From Neopestalotiopsis rosae (Eukaryota > Ascomycota > Sordariomycetes > Amphisphaeriales > Sporocadaceae): a DNA stretch of 64,000 nucleotides. Location of the stretch: positions 558,001 to 622,000 of the forward strand of contig JALGAS010000003.1 of the NCBI GenBank assembly GCA_023078685.1. Reading direction: 5' to 3'. This document shows, piece after piece, positions 10,939 through 21,952 of this stretch (the first letter of the stretch is position 1; each line of letters opens with the position of its first letter). A program made the position numbers and the translations under genes. Under the pieces are notes generated by a model. It saw only the letters and a program-made list of their open reading frames with translations. It was not told where the DNA came from and made no database searches.

Positions 10939-11946
10939 CTTGGATTATTCTTTTTTCTTTCACTTGCGGAGTTCGGGTTCTGGCACAAAAACCACACATC
11001 AAATCGGCATCGCCCCGGGTTGCATAGGCGTCACATTGGTATAGATATGGGGAAATTAACAATTGCAGTATTCAAACTGCCGGCGTCAGGTTGGGAGAGC
11101 GTCAGCATGGCCTTTATTTTTTTTTTTGTTTGCCAAAGATCAAGATGGGACAGGGCCCACAACAAACACAATCGTTCAAAGTAATGTCTCCTTGTTGTTA
11201 TTATTGTATATATCGTCCACATGCATATATAGAGAATGAGAATACACCCAAGATGGGAAATTAACGAAGATTCTGAGTATTGGTTGCTTAAGAAATGTGA
11301 TCATCTAGGTCTCATATACTTGACATTCAAGACATTCACTTGAGTCATTCTATTCAGGTCATGGATGGACAGCACAGATTACAACATGATACTTTTGTAT
11401 ATTCCGCAATGGATGTATAAGCTATGGCGTTTATAGTTTTAGAGATACAGTTGAAGTACATTAAAGCTCCAGTATATCAAGGCAGAATCGAGGATACCAA
11501 TCATATGTACCAGAAATTTAAACGACCATGCAATAAGACGGCGCTATTCGTTCGTCTGTCGCCTGGTGTCTGGTGTCTGCCTGGATGGACAAGCTGAACT
11601 AGTATGTAATTGCTTTGGTATTTTGTTGCGACCGACCCGCATGTGCGCTAAAAGAGCCGCCGCGCAGCGCGTCCCCAGTCCAGCTGCCTTCAATTAAAGC
11701 CGCGAACGCGACGCGTTGGATTGCTCCATCCCACTTTCTTTTGAGAGCGCCTCGAACCTCTACTTTATTCTACTGTTGTTCACTTTTTTCCACCATTTTA
11801 CATACACTCTCAGTCTCGTCACTTTTCTCCAAAACGCTCTTGACAAGTCTCACCTCTCAGTAGCTTGTCTTGTAACATCTCTTTTCATTTCAACCACTTG
11901 CCTGCCAAACCATCACCCCCTCCAATTAAAACTACAGACCGCCACG
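10939..11946 (+). promoter_or_regulatory. PCNA upstream region
   Basis: About 1 kb between two + strand genes. The distal half is AT-rich and probably holds the 3' UTR of the vezatin-like gene. The proximal 300 bp is CT-rich and contains overlapping MCB-type motifs. No other gene was seen. Confidence 0.5.
11706..11716. promoter_or_regulatory. Overlapping MCB-type (MBF) motifs upstream of PCNA
   Basis: ACGCGA (11706-11711) overlaps the palindrome ACGCGT (11711-11716), about 230 bp upstream of the PCNA start codon. ACGCGT is the MluI cell-cycle box bound by MBF, which drives G1/S expression of DNA-replication genes including PCNA in yeasts. Six-base palindromes are common by chance, so the weight comes from the target gene and the paired arrangement. 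Confidence 0.55.
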
Positions 11947-12935
11947 ATGCTTGAGGCAAGACTCGAAAAGGCTAACGACCTGAAGAAGGTGAGGGCAAAC
12001 ATGACAACAAACATTCGTTGGAGACTGGAAACTGACTTGGCAATTCTCAGGTTGTCGATGCCATCAAGGATCTCGTCCAGGACTGCAACTTCGACTGCAA
12101 TGACTCTGGTCTCGCTCTTCAGGCCATGGACAACTCGCACGTGGCCCTCGTCTCCATGATGTACAAGGCCGAGTCGTTCTCACCATACCGATGCGACCGC
12201 AACATCGCTCTCGGTGTCAACCTAGTCTCCCTCACCAAGGTGCTGCGCGCCGCACAGAACGAGGATGTGCTCACCCTCAAGGCCGACGACGCCCCCGACT
12301 CGCTCAACCTCGTCTTTGAGAGCTCCAACAATGATCGCATCTCCGAGTACGACCTCAAGCTCATGGATATTGACCAGGAGCACCTCGGCATTCCCGAGAC
12401 GGAATACGCCGCCACTATTTCCATGCCCAGCGCCGAGTTCAAGAGGATTTGCACTGACTTGATGGCCATGTCCGAGTCTGGTATGTATCTTATGCTACAA
12501 TCTTGTTCCTAAACTCGAGTCCCCCCACCAATCCCACTAACATGCCAATTTCCTAGTGACCATTGAGGCATCCAAGGATGGTGTCAAGTTCTCTGCCAAC
12601 GGCGATATCGGAAACGGTTCGGTTACGCTGCGCAGCAACCAGGACGTTGAGAAGGAGGAGAACAACATTGAGATTGAGCTCACCGAGCCCGTAGCTCTGA
12701 CCTTTTCTCTCAAGTACCTCGTAAACTTCTGCAAAGCTCAGCCCCTGTCGAACAGAGTCAAGGTCTGCCTCTCTAATGAAGTGCCCTTGCTGGTCGAGTA
12801 CGGTCTGGCTGGTACCAGTTATCTACGCTTCTACCTGGCACCAAAGGTTCGTGTTTCCTCCCCATCCATGGCATTGCCATTATTGGTCTTTGGTTTGCTG
12901 CTGACACTAGAATCTAGATTGGTGATGAGGAGTAA
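11947..12935 (+). CDS. POL30: Proliferating cell nuclear antigen (PCNA sliding clamp)
   Basis: PCNA is the homotrimeric clamp that tethers polymerase delta and repair factors to DNA. The exons are 11947-11988, 12051-12480, 12557-12846 and 12918-12935, giving 259 aa, the family's normal length. The N-terminus is [20 protein letters not shown]. The interdomain loop is [16 protein letters not shown] at ~118-133. The conserved ubiquitin/SUMO acceptor falls exactly at Lys164 (ASKDGVKFS). The C-terminal domain ends [13 protein letters not shown]. The last coding exon encodes only IGDEE and the stop (18 nt), and is needed to give the conserved acidic tail. The gene lies just upstream of pyridoxal kinase and 2.8 kb from dUTPase, another S-phase gene. 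The paired MCB motifs suggest cell-cycle control. Confidence 0.97.
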
Positions 12936-13786
12936 AGACGACGGCAACAATAGATATTTTGATAAAATGACACTTTTTACGCGAGATACCACAAAAATGG
13001 GATCCGGCCAGGATGCTTTTGAATTTGCAACATTGGAGCAAGACATCAGAGTCTAGCAATATATGCAGACCAATTGGAATTCTTGAGTAGACAATGAACG
13101 GGCTACCTAAATGGGGGTCAATATGGCAGAAACCTTTCACGAGCCGAGCCACAGATTTGCATGGATAATGGAAGGCGACACTGGCTACGATTGTTATACT
13201 ACAGGAGACAGACAATAATGACCACTGAATTTCAGGCACACGAAAGACATATGTGCAGACACCCGACTTACACAGAACTTACCTACTTAAACTCCATGAC
13301 GTCGCGCGTCTTTGTGGGCGACGCGTATCTCAGATTGGCCTAGTGCGGGGCTGGCGGGGTTGATTGCTGACGCTGCTGGTGTGTAAAAGGTACCGCTTGA
13401 TCGGTCGCATCGGAGGACCCTGGGAGAAATTTCGAGTCATTGGATCGTGGCCATGGTCTGTCTGGTTCCCTTTGACGGCTTGCGGCGGGTGTTTTGCGAT
13501 AACGGTGGTCATTTCCTTCTGTCTTGTGTTTTTTGTGGTAATCCGGACCCCTCGTGAAGAACAAGAGAGAAAGACTCATAATCAACTTCCCGACTGATAC
13601 CTACGATTTACTACTTTGTTAGACTCACACAGATTGCGAGACTTTTCCACCACCTTTTAGTCTATCGCTCTATTATACATATATTTCTTATCTTGTAGAA
13701 GCAACTTCCCGTCCGTTCCAAGACTGTACCGTACCTCACGACAGCCAATCACAGCACCACTGAAAGTGATTCAATCAATACATAAT
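12936..13786 (+). promoter_or_regulatory. Spacer upstream of pyridoxal kinase
   Basis: 850 bp containing the PCNA 3' UTR and the promoter of the next gene. One more ACGCGT lies at 13321-13326, about 460 bp from the pyridoxal kinase start. No coding sequence is supported. Confidence 0.45.
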
Positions 13787-15257
13787 ATGAGCGCCGAGCC
13801 GCCAGTGCCAGAGACGAGCGTTCTCGCCGTAGCCAGTCATGTAGGGAGACAGTCGCCTTGAATATCGTACCACGAGAAAGAGCCCAGCTAACAAGATCTC
13901 AAAGGTTGTATCCGGGTGAGTTCCCAATCTACATACACAAGAATACTGGCAAAGAAGCAGAACACTGTAGGCGCGCAAACTGCTAACTAGAAGGCGCAGA
14001 CATGTCGGAAACAAGATCGCCGTCTTTGTACTCCAGTCCATGGGATGCGATGTCTCGGCTCTGAATACCGTGCAATTCAGTAAGAAATCACCCCAGCTTG
14101 CGCCGACTATACATCTTTTTTCCAAGCCCAAGGAAAAGCTCGTCTCTGACTTGCAAGTAACCAATAGGCAACCATACCGGATATAGACAATGGAAGGGCA
14201 CAAGAGTATCGGCGCAGGAGATAACGGATCTCTGGGACGGTCTCAAGCAGTCGTACCTCGACCAATTCGACATGATGCTGTCGGGCTACGTACCGGGCGC
14301 GGCCGCCGTCGAGGCCGTGGGCAACATTGCTAAAGAGCTCAAGGAAAAGTCGAGGTCGAAACCGGGCAGCTTCTTTTGGGTCCTGGACCCCGTCATGGGC
14401 GACAATGGCAAGCTGTACGTGGCCGACGACGTCGTCCCTGCGTATCGGGGCCTGGTCCAGCACGCCGACTTGATCCTACCAAACCAGTTCGAGGCCGAGT
14501 GAGTATAGAGTTCTCCGTCCTTCTTCGCCTTTGATCCATTTTTGACTGCAAGAAGCTGAACCCAGTTTCTCCTTGTGCCAGGCAACTCTCCGAGGTCAAG
14601 ATTACCGATTCCGCGTCGCTTCGCCAGGCCATCGAGGTCCTCCACACCAAGTTCAACATTCCGCACATTGTCATCACCTCCGTCTCCCTCCCCCTGAGTG
14701 ACTCGCAAAAAACCGATTCGTCGTCGCAGAAACAACAACAGACCATGTCGGTCGTGGGCTCGACCAAGACGTCGGCGGGCAAGCCCCGGCTGTTCAAGAT
14801 CCACTTCCCCGTGTTCGAGTGCTACTTTAGCGGCACGGGCGACATGTTTGCCGCCCTCATGGTGGTGCGCATGCGCGAGGTGGTGCACAACTGGGACAAT
14901 GGCGACGGAGGAGCGCTGCTGAGCGCCACCGCGAGCTGGCTGAGCGGCGACGACGTGGCCCCGCTGGACCTGCCGCTCGCCCGGGCCGCGGAAAAGGTCC
15001 TGGCCAGCATGCACGAGGTGCTCAGCCGGACGTGCGAGAGCATGGGAGCCGCCGAGACGACGGCGCAGGCTGCCGGTCTCGTCGATGGCCTGTCGTCCTC
15101 CTCCTCGGAGGGAGGAAAAGAAGTCGTTCCATTGTCGCCCGAAGAGGAGGAGAAGAAGAGGCACCTGCTCCGAAGCCGGGCTGCCGAACTGAGACTGGTT
15201 CGGAACCTGAGTTGTCTGAGGAGTCCGAATATCGAATACAGGGCTGAGAAGATGTAG
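13787..15257 (+). CDS. bud16: Pyridoxal kinase
   Basis: This ribokinase-fold enzyme phosphorylates pyridoxal and related vitamers in the B6 salvage pathway. The exons are 13787-13840, 13905-13915, 14000-14079, 14168-14498 and 14582-15257, giving 383 aa. Exon 2 is only 11 nt, and it is required to turn SH into SHVVSGHVGNK, the conserved N-terminal substrate/subunit motif. Other motifs are NTVQFSNHTGY (~44-54), DPVMGDNGKLYV (~122-133) and SGTGDMFAAL, with the catalytic Asp at ~246. A Ser/Gln-rich insertion (~197-225) precedes the GTGD motif, and an acidic/Lys-rich tail extends the C-terminus. NHTGYRQ has Arg where many homologues have Gly or Ala. The spliced protein fits the family closely, so the call is strong. 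Confidence 0.92.
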
Positions 15258-15735
15258 AAACGGTGTATCTCCGGAAAAGCTTGAAAAGAAAAGAGACAGA
15301 CAGAGCATACCACTTTGCTTATAGCATTTCACCCAAACTGGATAAGGTTCGTAGAGAAGATCGACTGAGCGCTTCAGAGCATATAAAATATTGTCTTTTT
15401 TATCTTTGTCTAGATTTTGTTATACCTGGTCTCTCAGCCCTAAAGATGCCATTCTTCTCTCTATGGCTATTCTGATCCTGGACAGTACCTACAGGTCTCC
15501 TGTCTCATATTCTCATTCCCGGTGGATCGCTCGATCTCTCCTCTGATCGATTGTACGGGCCATCTATGACACTTTCATCATGCCATCTCGTCTACTGTAC
15601 AAGGGCAGTCATTTGCCTTTCTTATATCCAGAAACTCGTTGCGAAAAGTGCGAAAAGTTTCAAATGGGAACCCTTTCCTCACCAAGAACTTCTTCCCATC
15701 TTTGCCTTGATTCCTCCTCTCATTTCATTTTTTTC
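15258..15735. other. Convergent spacer, pyridoxal kinase / dUTPase
   Basis: 478 bp between convergent 3' ends, presumably both 3' UTRs. It is AT-rich near 15390-15420. No gene was seen. Confidence 0.5.
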
Positions 15736-16470
15736 TTAAAACATACCGGTACTGCCAAAACCGCCGGCGCCACGGACCGTGGCCGAGAGCTCCTGCACCT
15801 CGAGGATCTCGGGGTGGTAGATGCGCTCAATGATGAGCTGGGCGATGCGGTGGCCGACCTTGACCTCAAAGTCGGCGTCGCCGTGGTTGAAGAGCAGCAC
15901 CTTGACGGGGCCCCGGTAGTCGGCGTCAATGACGCCGGCGCCCGTGTCGATGAAGTGGTTGACGGCGAGGCCGGAGCGGGGGGCGATGCGGCCGTCTGTT
16001 ATTTTTGGGAAAGGAATTAACCGTGTTAGTCTGGACTTTGCTCTCTCTCTCTCACACACACTTTTTTTTTTCTATTCTTTGAAATGTCTTGGGGGTAAAA
16101 ACGTACAAGTACCAGCCGGCACGGCAATGGAGAGATCAGTCTCGACCAAGCCCTTGCCGCGCTTGGGAATCACCGTCTCCTGGGAGGCGTAAATGTCGTA
16201 GCCGGCGGCGAACTCGTTGCCGCGCAGGGGCAGCTTGGCCGTCTCGGACAGCTTCTTGATCAGCAGGGGAGGGGCCTGGTCGAGCGTGGTGGCGTTGGGG
16301 GCCGTGGTGCCGTTGCTGCTGTCTGTCGTGGTGTCGGCCATTGTGGTGGTGTTTGCGGTAGTGGTGTCTTCGGTGGTAGTGGTCACGGCCTCGGAAATAG
16401 AGTTGGATGGCTTGTGGCGCTTGGCGGGAGGCGAGGTCGGGGGTGATGTAGCAGATGGGACGGTGCTCAT
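15736..16470 (-). CDS. DUT1: Deoxyuridine 5'-triphosphate nucleotidohydrolase (dUTPase)
   Basis: dUTPase hydrolyses dUTP to dUMP and pyrophosphate, keeping uracil out of DNA and feeding dTMP synthesis. The exons are 16470-16107 and 15995-15736, with a 111-bp intron whose removal recreates [16 protein letters not shown]. From ATG 16470 the protein is 207 aa. All five trimeric-dUTPase motifs are present: [45 protein letters not shown] and [10 protein letters not shown]. The 60-residue N-terminal region is Thr/Ser-rich and includes a basic PAKRHKP stretch that could be a nuclear signal. I chose this ATG because MCB motifs lie just upstream. The frame stays open to an ATG at 16761, which would give 304 aa. 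Confidence 0.94.
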
Positions 16471-16761
16471 GGCGCGGTGAAAGGAGGAGAAGAGAAGAAG
16501 AAGGCGGTTGTGTGCTCCAGTAGTGTCAATGGCAAAAATACGAGTTGGTGTTGATAGTGACGATGGACGAGTTTGGCGGCGGTAGTAGTAGTGGGGGAAG
16601 AATTGGAGCTGCCGACCGCGCTGCTGAGTGAGACGCGACAGAGACGCGTTAAAGTGCTTTTGCCAGGGGGTCGTACTCAAGCTACTGGTGGGGATAGCGC
16701 CCAGCTGCCGTGGTGGTGCGAGGGCCGTGGCGGCAGCTGAGATTCGTGGAGATTTGTGCAT
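16471..16761 (-). other. In-frame presequence-like 5' extension of dUTPase
   Basis: From ATG 16761 to the dUTPase ATG at 16470 there are 97 open in-frame codons. The encoded segment starts [20 protein letters not shown] and is rich in Arg, Ser and Ala. I see only one acidic residue (in AIDTTG), the composition of a mitochondrial presequence. A transcript starting upstream of 16761 could make a mitochondrial isoform, as human DUT does by alternative promoters. The MCB motifs lie inside this stretch. Its use is inferred. Confidence 0.4.
16633..16649. promoter_or_regulatory. Paired MCB-type motifs upstream of dUTPase
   Basis: ACGCGA (16633-16638) and the palindrome ACGCGT (16644-16649) lie 163-179 bp upstream of the dUTPase ATG at 16470. 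The same two words occur together upstream of PCNA in this window. DUT1-type genes are known MBF targets in yeast, so G1/S regulation is plausible. Confidence 0.55.
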
Positions 16762-17622
16762 GAGTGTGTCTGTGATCTGGGCTACAGATACGACAATGAG
16801 AAGCAAAAAAACAGGTGAATATATAACAAGATCTCATGAATATAGACGTCCTAGTTTGACTCTTGCTCGATCAAATATTGAGATAATACAAGTTTCTTCT
16901 GGATTTTGTCGTTGTCAATATTAACCCGAAAATATGGTCAGATAAGATTTTTGGTTTCGTTCGCCATAGCAGAGAATCATGGGGTGCAAGGAGGCTCCTC
17001 TAGAATGCACACCAAATATAAGCCAATCACATGAGATATTCGAATTCAAGTCCTGCTTTCCACCCCCCTACTCCATTTGAGAGCATGAAATATGAGCATC
17101 GTGTTAGATATCACAATATATCAATGCTCAGATTTCAGCGATCGAATTCAAAGATAAAGGGCAAGAGGAAAGGAGAGAAGAACAGCGAAGAGTGCACCCT
17201 TGTCACCATGCTGCAATACGGTAACTGAGTCTTGGTCATCTCTACATCGTGCATGTTCGCTTAAAGATTTGCCATGTACATACACAGTATGCACTGGCGC
17301 GCTGATCGGAATCCGCTTTTTGGAGATCACAGACGTTCCGGTAGCATCGTCGCATCTGGGCGTTTCAAAGTCAGGGGATATATATTTTCGTTTGAAGGTC
17401 GCTTCTAAAAATGAACATTGCATCAATTGTCTTGGTTTCAGATCCCGGCACCCAGGAGTTCTAGAACCAAACAAAGTTGTGGACCAGTATACAATACGTA
17501 CACATTTATAGTCTCGTGGTCTTTACTGTAGTAGAGTTATGAAGCACATCTGTGAATTTGGGACGGTTTCACAAACCGATGAAGACACGCTATAAAGAAG
17601 ATAATCAGAGGTTCATCCGTTG

Positions 17623-18678
17623 CTAGTCATCCAATTCTCGGCCAAAGTCAATAAGCCGCAGTTTGGTCGAGTCCCTGGGATGGAACTGTGCGACTTTTGA
17701 CCTGACTAGAAATCGTGCCGCTGCCGTTTCTTTGTGCAGTTGAATGTAAGCTGCTGAGCTATCTCCATCCGACTCGACAAGCTGGTTGAGCAATGCCTCT
17801 GTCAAGTCTCGCATCTCTGCGCCCGCGGCGGCGGCCTCCTTTCGATTATCCGTTTCGGATTGGGCTGCAGGCTCCTGGCTTTGGCCCCAAATCTCATCGA
17901 TACGCCGCTGCCGCTTGTCCTGATCCTGATTCACCTTGGGCTTCTTCAGCCGACCCTGCGAGCTGAAGCCGGCTGCCAGGTCTTCGTCGTCAAGGTCCAT
18001 CATGTCGCCGACTACAGGCCCGCCCAAGTCTTCTGCAGCCAGCGATGCTGCCAGATGCTCGTCGATGAACTTTTTCAATGCCTTGAGCAGCGTCGAAGTC
18101 TCCCTTGTATATTTCTTCTTCTTCTGCTTCAGCTCGCCAATGCGCTCCTGTGCAATGTCATCGGGCCCCATTTCCATGCGGCTGTCTGCCCCGTCGCGTA
18201 GAGAACGGATGCGATTGTGTAAACTCTGTGAGAGCACCTGCTGATCCCGTAAAGCTGACTGCTCAGCTTGAAGCCGCTTCTTTGCCTTTTCGACTCCTTC
18301 GCCATGGGACGCCAGGTAGGCCTTTGTATCCTCCACAGTCTGGTGAGTCTTGCGCAGAGCAATCAGAGCTGGTAGAACAGACTCGGGAAAAGGCAGAAAG
18401 GGCGTCTGAGCTGCAAGCTCATCGTAGGCCGCCTTCACCATTTGTAAAGGTGCCTCCAGACGGTTGCCATGATGAATTCTATTGGACGATGATGCGCGCA
18501 ACTACTGTGTGTTAGTTATCGAATGGAGTAAATTGGAAATTATGTCAAGAAATAGAAAAGTACCGACCCTGCTCAAGGCTAACTCGTGCTCTCTGACTGT
18601 TGCCTGTAGTTCTGCCAGCGACTGCTCGACGCGACGAGCGTGGAGCGCGTCGAACTCGTCCTCGTGAGTAAGTTCCAT
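17623..18678 (-). CDS. CENP-K (Sim4-type) inner-kinetochore protein
   Basis: CENP-K is a subunit of the constitutive centromere-associated network (Sim4 complex in fission yeast). The exons are 18678-18568 (37 codons) and 18501-17623, joined across a 66-bp intron with branch point ACTAAC, giving 329 aa. The order of motifs follows the family: an N-terminal helix, QTPFLPFPESVLPALIAL, a coiled coil KAKKRLQAEQSALRDQQVLSQSLHNRI (~120-150), a KKFIDEHL segment, and a C-terminal block YIQLHKETAAARFLVRSKVAQFHPRDSTKLRLIDF, resembling the vertebrate CENP-K C-terminus. A disordered Asp/Glu- and Lys/Gln-rich linker separates the last two. Homology was judged by eye from motif order, so it is good but not certain. 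Confidence 0.82.
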
Positions 18679-20354
18679 CACGGCACAGGGCTGGTTTGGC
18701 TTGCAAACAAAGACTTTATTTCAAACGAGCCAATGCACAGTAAGAAATACACGCCATAACAGTTTCTTGAATACTGGAAGTTTTTCGCATTTATTTCGCG
18801 GCAAGGCCCGCAGCGTCTGTGTTGGTCTCAAAGGGTCCACAATTGGTTTATGCTTCAGGACATAGCTAAGGTAGACAGGGTGTTACTACTATGGGGGAGC
18901 CACTCCCGCTTCATAGCTTCCACGAAGCGCCAGCAAGCTTACTTACTTACCTATTTGCGACAGCTTGGACTCTGACCAGGCTATACTATTTGCACGGCAC
19001 AGTTAAAGCTTTCTCTCGGGCTCATATTGATCGTTTCACGGCAAAACACGAAAAAGTGCCGTCTGTCATTCGGTGGATTGACTCATTCAATCCATACAAT
19101 TTACACATTGCCCAAATTCTTGACCACCATTCCCCAACCGAGATCAATTGGCATTGCAGCACAGATCGTGACATGGAGATCAATGGAATGGAGAGGAGAC
19201 GAAGCATACAGTGTAAATTACAGTGCCTGCTGCCCCTGTAGACGCGTACAAACAACCTTTATCCCCTCGTATCCGCGACAAAAAGCAAGGTCACCTTGGC
19301 GATCCGGCATTTAGAAACACAAGATCCTCACACTGTGTCGGGCCCCACTCTCCCTGGACCGCGCCCTAAAACCACCTGGGCACAAACGCTTGGACACAAG
19401 AAAGTGGAGCGTAGATCTTCGTCCACATCAACCTTTCGTGAGACAACATCCCCTTCATCCTTCTCGCAAAACCCCGTCTTCCCCAGCTTGGTTTCTTCGT
19501 AGCTGTTTCTATTTCGGAAACCCCATCGAAGGTTTTTTCTCCCCCGGGTGATTCTCTTTCGCATCTTGGTTTTTCTTCTCGCCCCATCCTCCCTCCGTCG
19601 CGCCCTCGATCTTTTCCAATTTTCGGGCTTCCCAGAGTTGGAGCTTCCCCCCCAGCAGAGGTCAAAGAATCGGACAAGGAGCTATCGAAGCTGCCACCCG
19701 CGCAAGCTATCAGTCCTCAACTTCTTCCTGCACGTCTGCGGCCTGCTTCTATCAAGAATCTAGGGAATAAAGCGGTGTAGCTGTTTGGAGCCGGCATTCG
19801 AAGAAGACGACTTCGCGCCGCTGTCTGTCTGGTCCCGTTTGACGGAGCAAAGGTTTGAAGAACCACTTGACTGACTGTCTATCTCATCCCGCCTCTTGTT
19901 TTTCCGAGATATCATCACTACTCTGCTCCACTGCCGTGTCATCTCTTCACATTCACCGTCCTCCAACCCAGTCTGCTTCGGGGCAACGAACAGTCTTCCT
20001 ATTGCCACGTTTTCGCCGCTTCTCAGGTCACCCACCCGCCTACGCGACAGCTCCCAAGGGCCATCGTTGTAGCATCGCATCACATCACCAGCACTTCAAC
20101 TGTCTGCGATATACCGAGCCTGCACTTTCACTCGACCACGTCTGACTCCGGCCTCATCTCCCGACCCTTCCTCACACCGAGTGTGTGTCCGTCCCGAAAG
20201 CCACTACACCTACACGTTTTCCTTCGAAAACCCTTTAGGTGTAGATAGAAACCGATAAATTGAATCAACGTATTCGACGCTGCAAATTTCACTCCGCCAA
20301 TTCCGCGTGAACAAGAAAGAAAAGAAAGAAGATATACAGAATAGCTACAACATC
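18679..20354. promoter_or_regulatory. Divergent region CENP-K / KH-domain gene, with long CT-rich leader
   Basis: About 1.7 kb. The proximal 900 bp before the KH gene is strongly pyrimidine-rich on the + strand, as expected for a fungal promoter and long 5' UTR. The last 70 bp before the ATG are A-rich. The short ORFs look random. Confidence 0.45.
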
Positions 20355-21952
20355 ATGTCTGCCTCGCCATCCCACACAACAAACCCGGCCAAGCGCCCAC
20401 TTGAGGATGCCTCATCGCCCTCGGCAAAGAATGACCAACCGGAAGCCAAGCGACCTGCCCTGGACAAGGTGATCAAGAACGGCCACGAAGAGGAGGAGAA
20501 GTCAGACACCGAAGAACGTCCCGTAACATCTCCCACCGAGGTTGAAGACGCTCTTAAGTCCGAAGACACCAACGGAGAAAAGGCAGAGGTCGAGTCCAAG
20601 GAGGACCTCGGCGAGACCACTGCTTCAGATGCCAATGAATCAAAGGCAGCCGGTAATGCCACCACCGGCAGCACCACTGCTGGTTCCATCCCAGCGAGCA
20701 CCAACACTCACGACGAGACTGCTTGGATTCACATTCGTGCTGTGATTTCCAGCCCTGAAGCTGCCACTATTATTGGCAAGGGAGGCGAAAATGTCAGCAA
20801 CATTCGCAAGCAGTCTGGCGCTAAGTGCACTGTCAGTGATTATCAAAAGGGTGCCGTAGAGCGTATCCTTACCGTGAGTGGCGTTGTAGATGCTGTTGCT
20901 AAGGTTTGTCAATCCCGTATATATTATTGCAGGCTACGGCCGTTCTAACATGTTTTAGGCATTCGGTCTGATCATTCGCACACTCAACAATGAACCTCTG
21001 ACAGAATCGTCAACGGCCCAGTCCAAGACGTATCCTCTCCGTCTTCTGATTCCTCACGTGCTTATAGGATCCATTATCGGCAAGGGTGGCGTGAGGATCC
21101 GAGAAATCCAGGAGGCATCCGGCGCTAGACTCAATGCCTCGGATTCATGCTTGCCTTTGTCATCGGAGCGTTCGCTAGTAGTCATGGGTGTGGCTGATGC
21201 AGTACACATTGCCACCTACTATGTCGGAAGCACGCTCTTGGATCAGCTCAATGAGCGCTTCGGCGGACCTGCAGCGTCGGCATACGCAACCCGCAGTGGT
21301 GGCCCTGCAGGTGTTGTACCTGGCGGCATGCAGGTAGTCCCCTACTGTCCCCAGCCGGCCGGAGGCAACTTTGGACAACGAGAGAACTATGGCAGACGTC
21401 CCGATCCGCGATCGCACCACTACCTGCCTCCTAACCCGTATCCTCAGCAGCAGCCCCCGTACCACGGCGCTGTACCCCAGCCCGCTGCCAGCGCACCTTT
21501 GCACTATGCCCCTCAAGCTGCCGGTGGTTACGGTGCTGGACCTCACATGCCCCCGCACCAGGGTGGTCATGTCGCCGGCCCTCAAGCCCATGGAGGACCT
21601 CAGGGCCAGCAACCCATGCACGGTGGTGCCGGTATGGCCGGTGCTCCCATGACTCAGCAGATCTATATTCCTAACGATATGGTCGGCGCCATCATTGGTA
21701 AGGGTGGACAAAAGATCAACGAGATTCGCCAGATCAGTGGAAGCGTCATCAAGATCAACGAGCCCCAGGACAATAGCAATGAGCGACTGGTCACTATTAC
21801 TGGTACCGAAGAGTGTAACAGAATGGCTCTGTACATGCTGTATTCCCGTCTTGGTGAGTAAAATAACATTCAACTTTGAGGCAAGTTCACAGTTCAACCA
21901 GTTGCGGATACTAATGCATGCCTCTACAGAAAGCGAAAAGCATAGGATCTAG
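20355..21952 (+). CDS. Three-KH-domain RNA-binding protein (PCBP/Rnc1/Pbp2-like)
   Basis: A poly(C)-binding-protein-like RNA-binding factor; yeast relatives such as Rnc1 and Pbp2 act in mRNA stability and telomere-associated functions. The exons are 20355-20903, 20959-21853 and 21930-21952, giving 488 aa. KH1 starts ~124 (WIHIRAVISS, GxxG in IIGKGGENV). KH2 starts ~209 (LRLLIPHVLIGSIIGKGG). KH3 starts ~414 (QIYIPNDMVGAIIGKGG). All three GxxG loops are GKGG and intact. The N-terminal ~120 residues are acidic with KRP clusters. A ~110-residue Gly/Pro/Gln/His-rich linker separates KH2 and KH3. The terminal exon adds only ESEKHRI. The substrate RNA cannot be read from sequence. Confidence 0.93.

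Larger units (their letters stand above)
16471..17622 (-). promoter_or_regulatory. Spacer between CENP-K and dUTPase (both -)
   Basis: About 1.15 kb holding the dUTPase promoter, its possible coding extension, and presumably the CENP-K 3' UTR. The part from 16800 to 17620 is AT-rich and holds no supported gene. Confidence 0.45.

Noticed and set aside
16762..16806. Further upstream extension of the dUTPase frame (MLLIVVSV...)
   Set aside because: Its first codon is TTG, not ATG. The first true ATG of the extension is at 16761.
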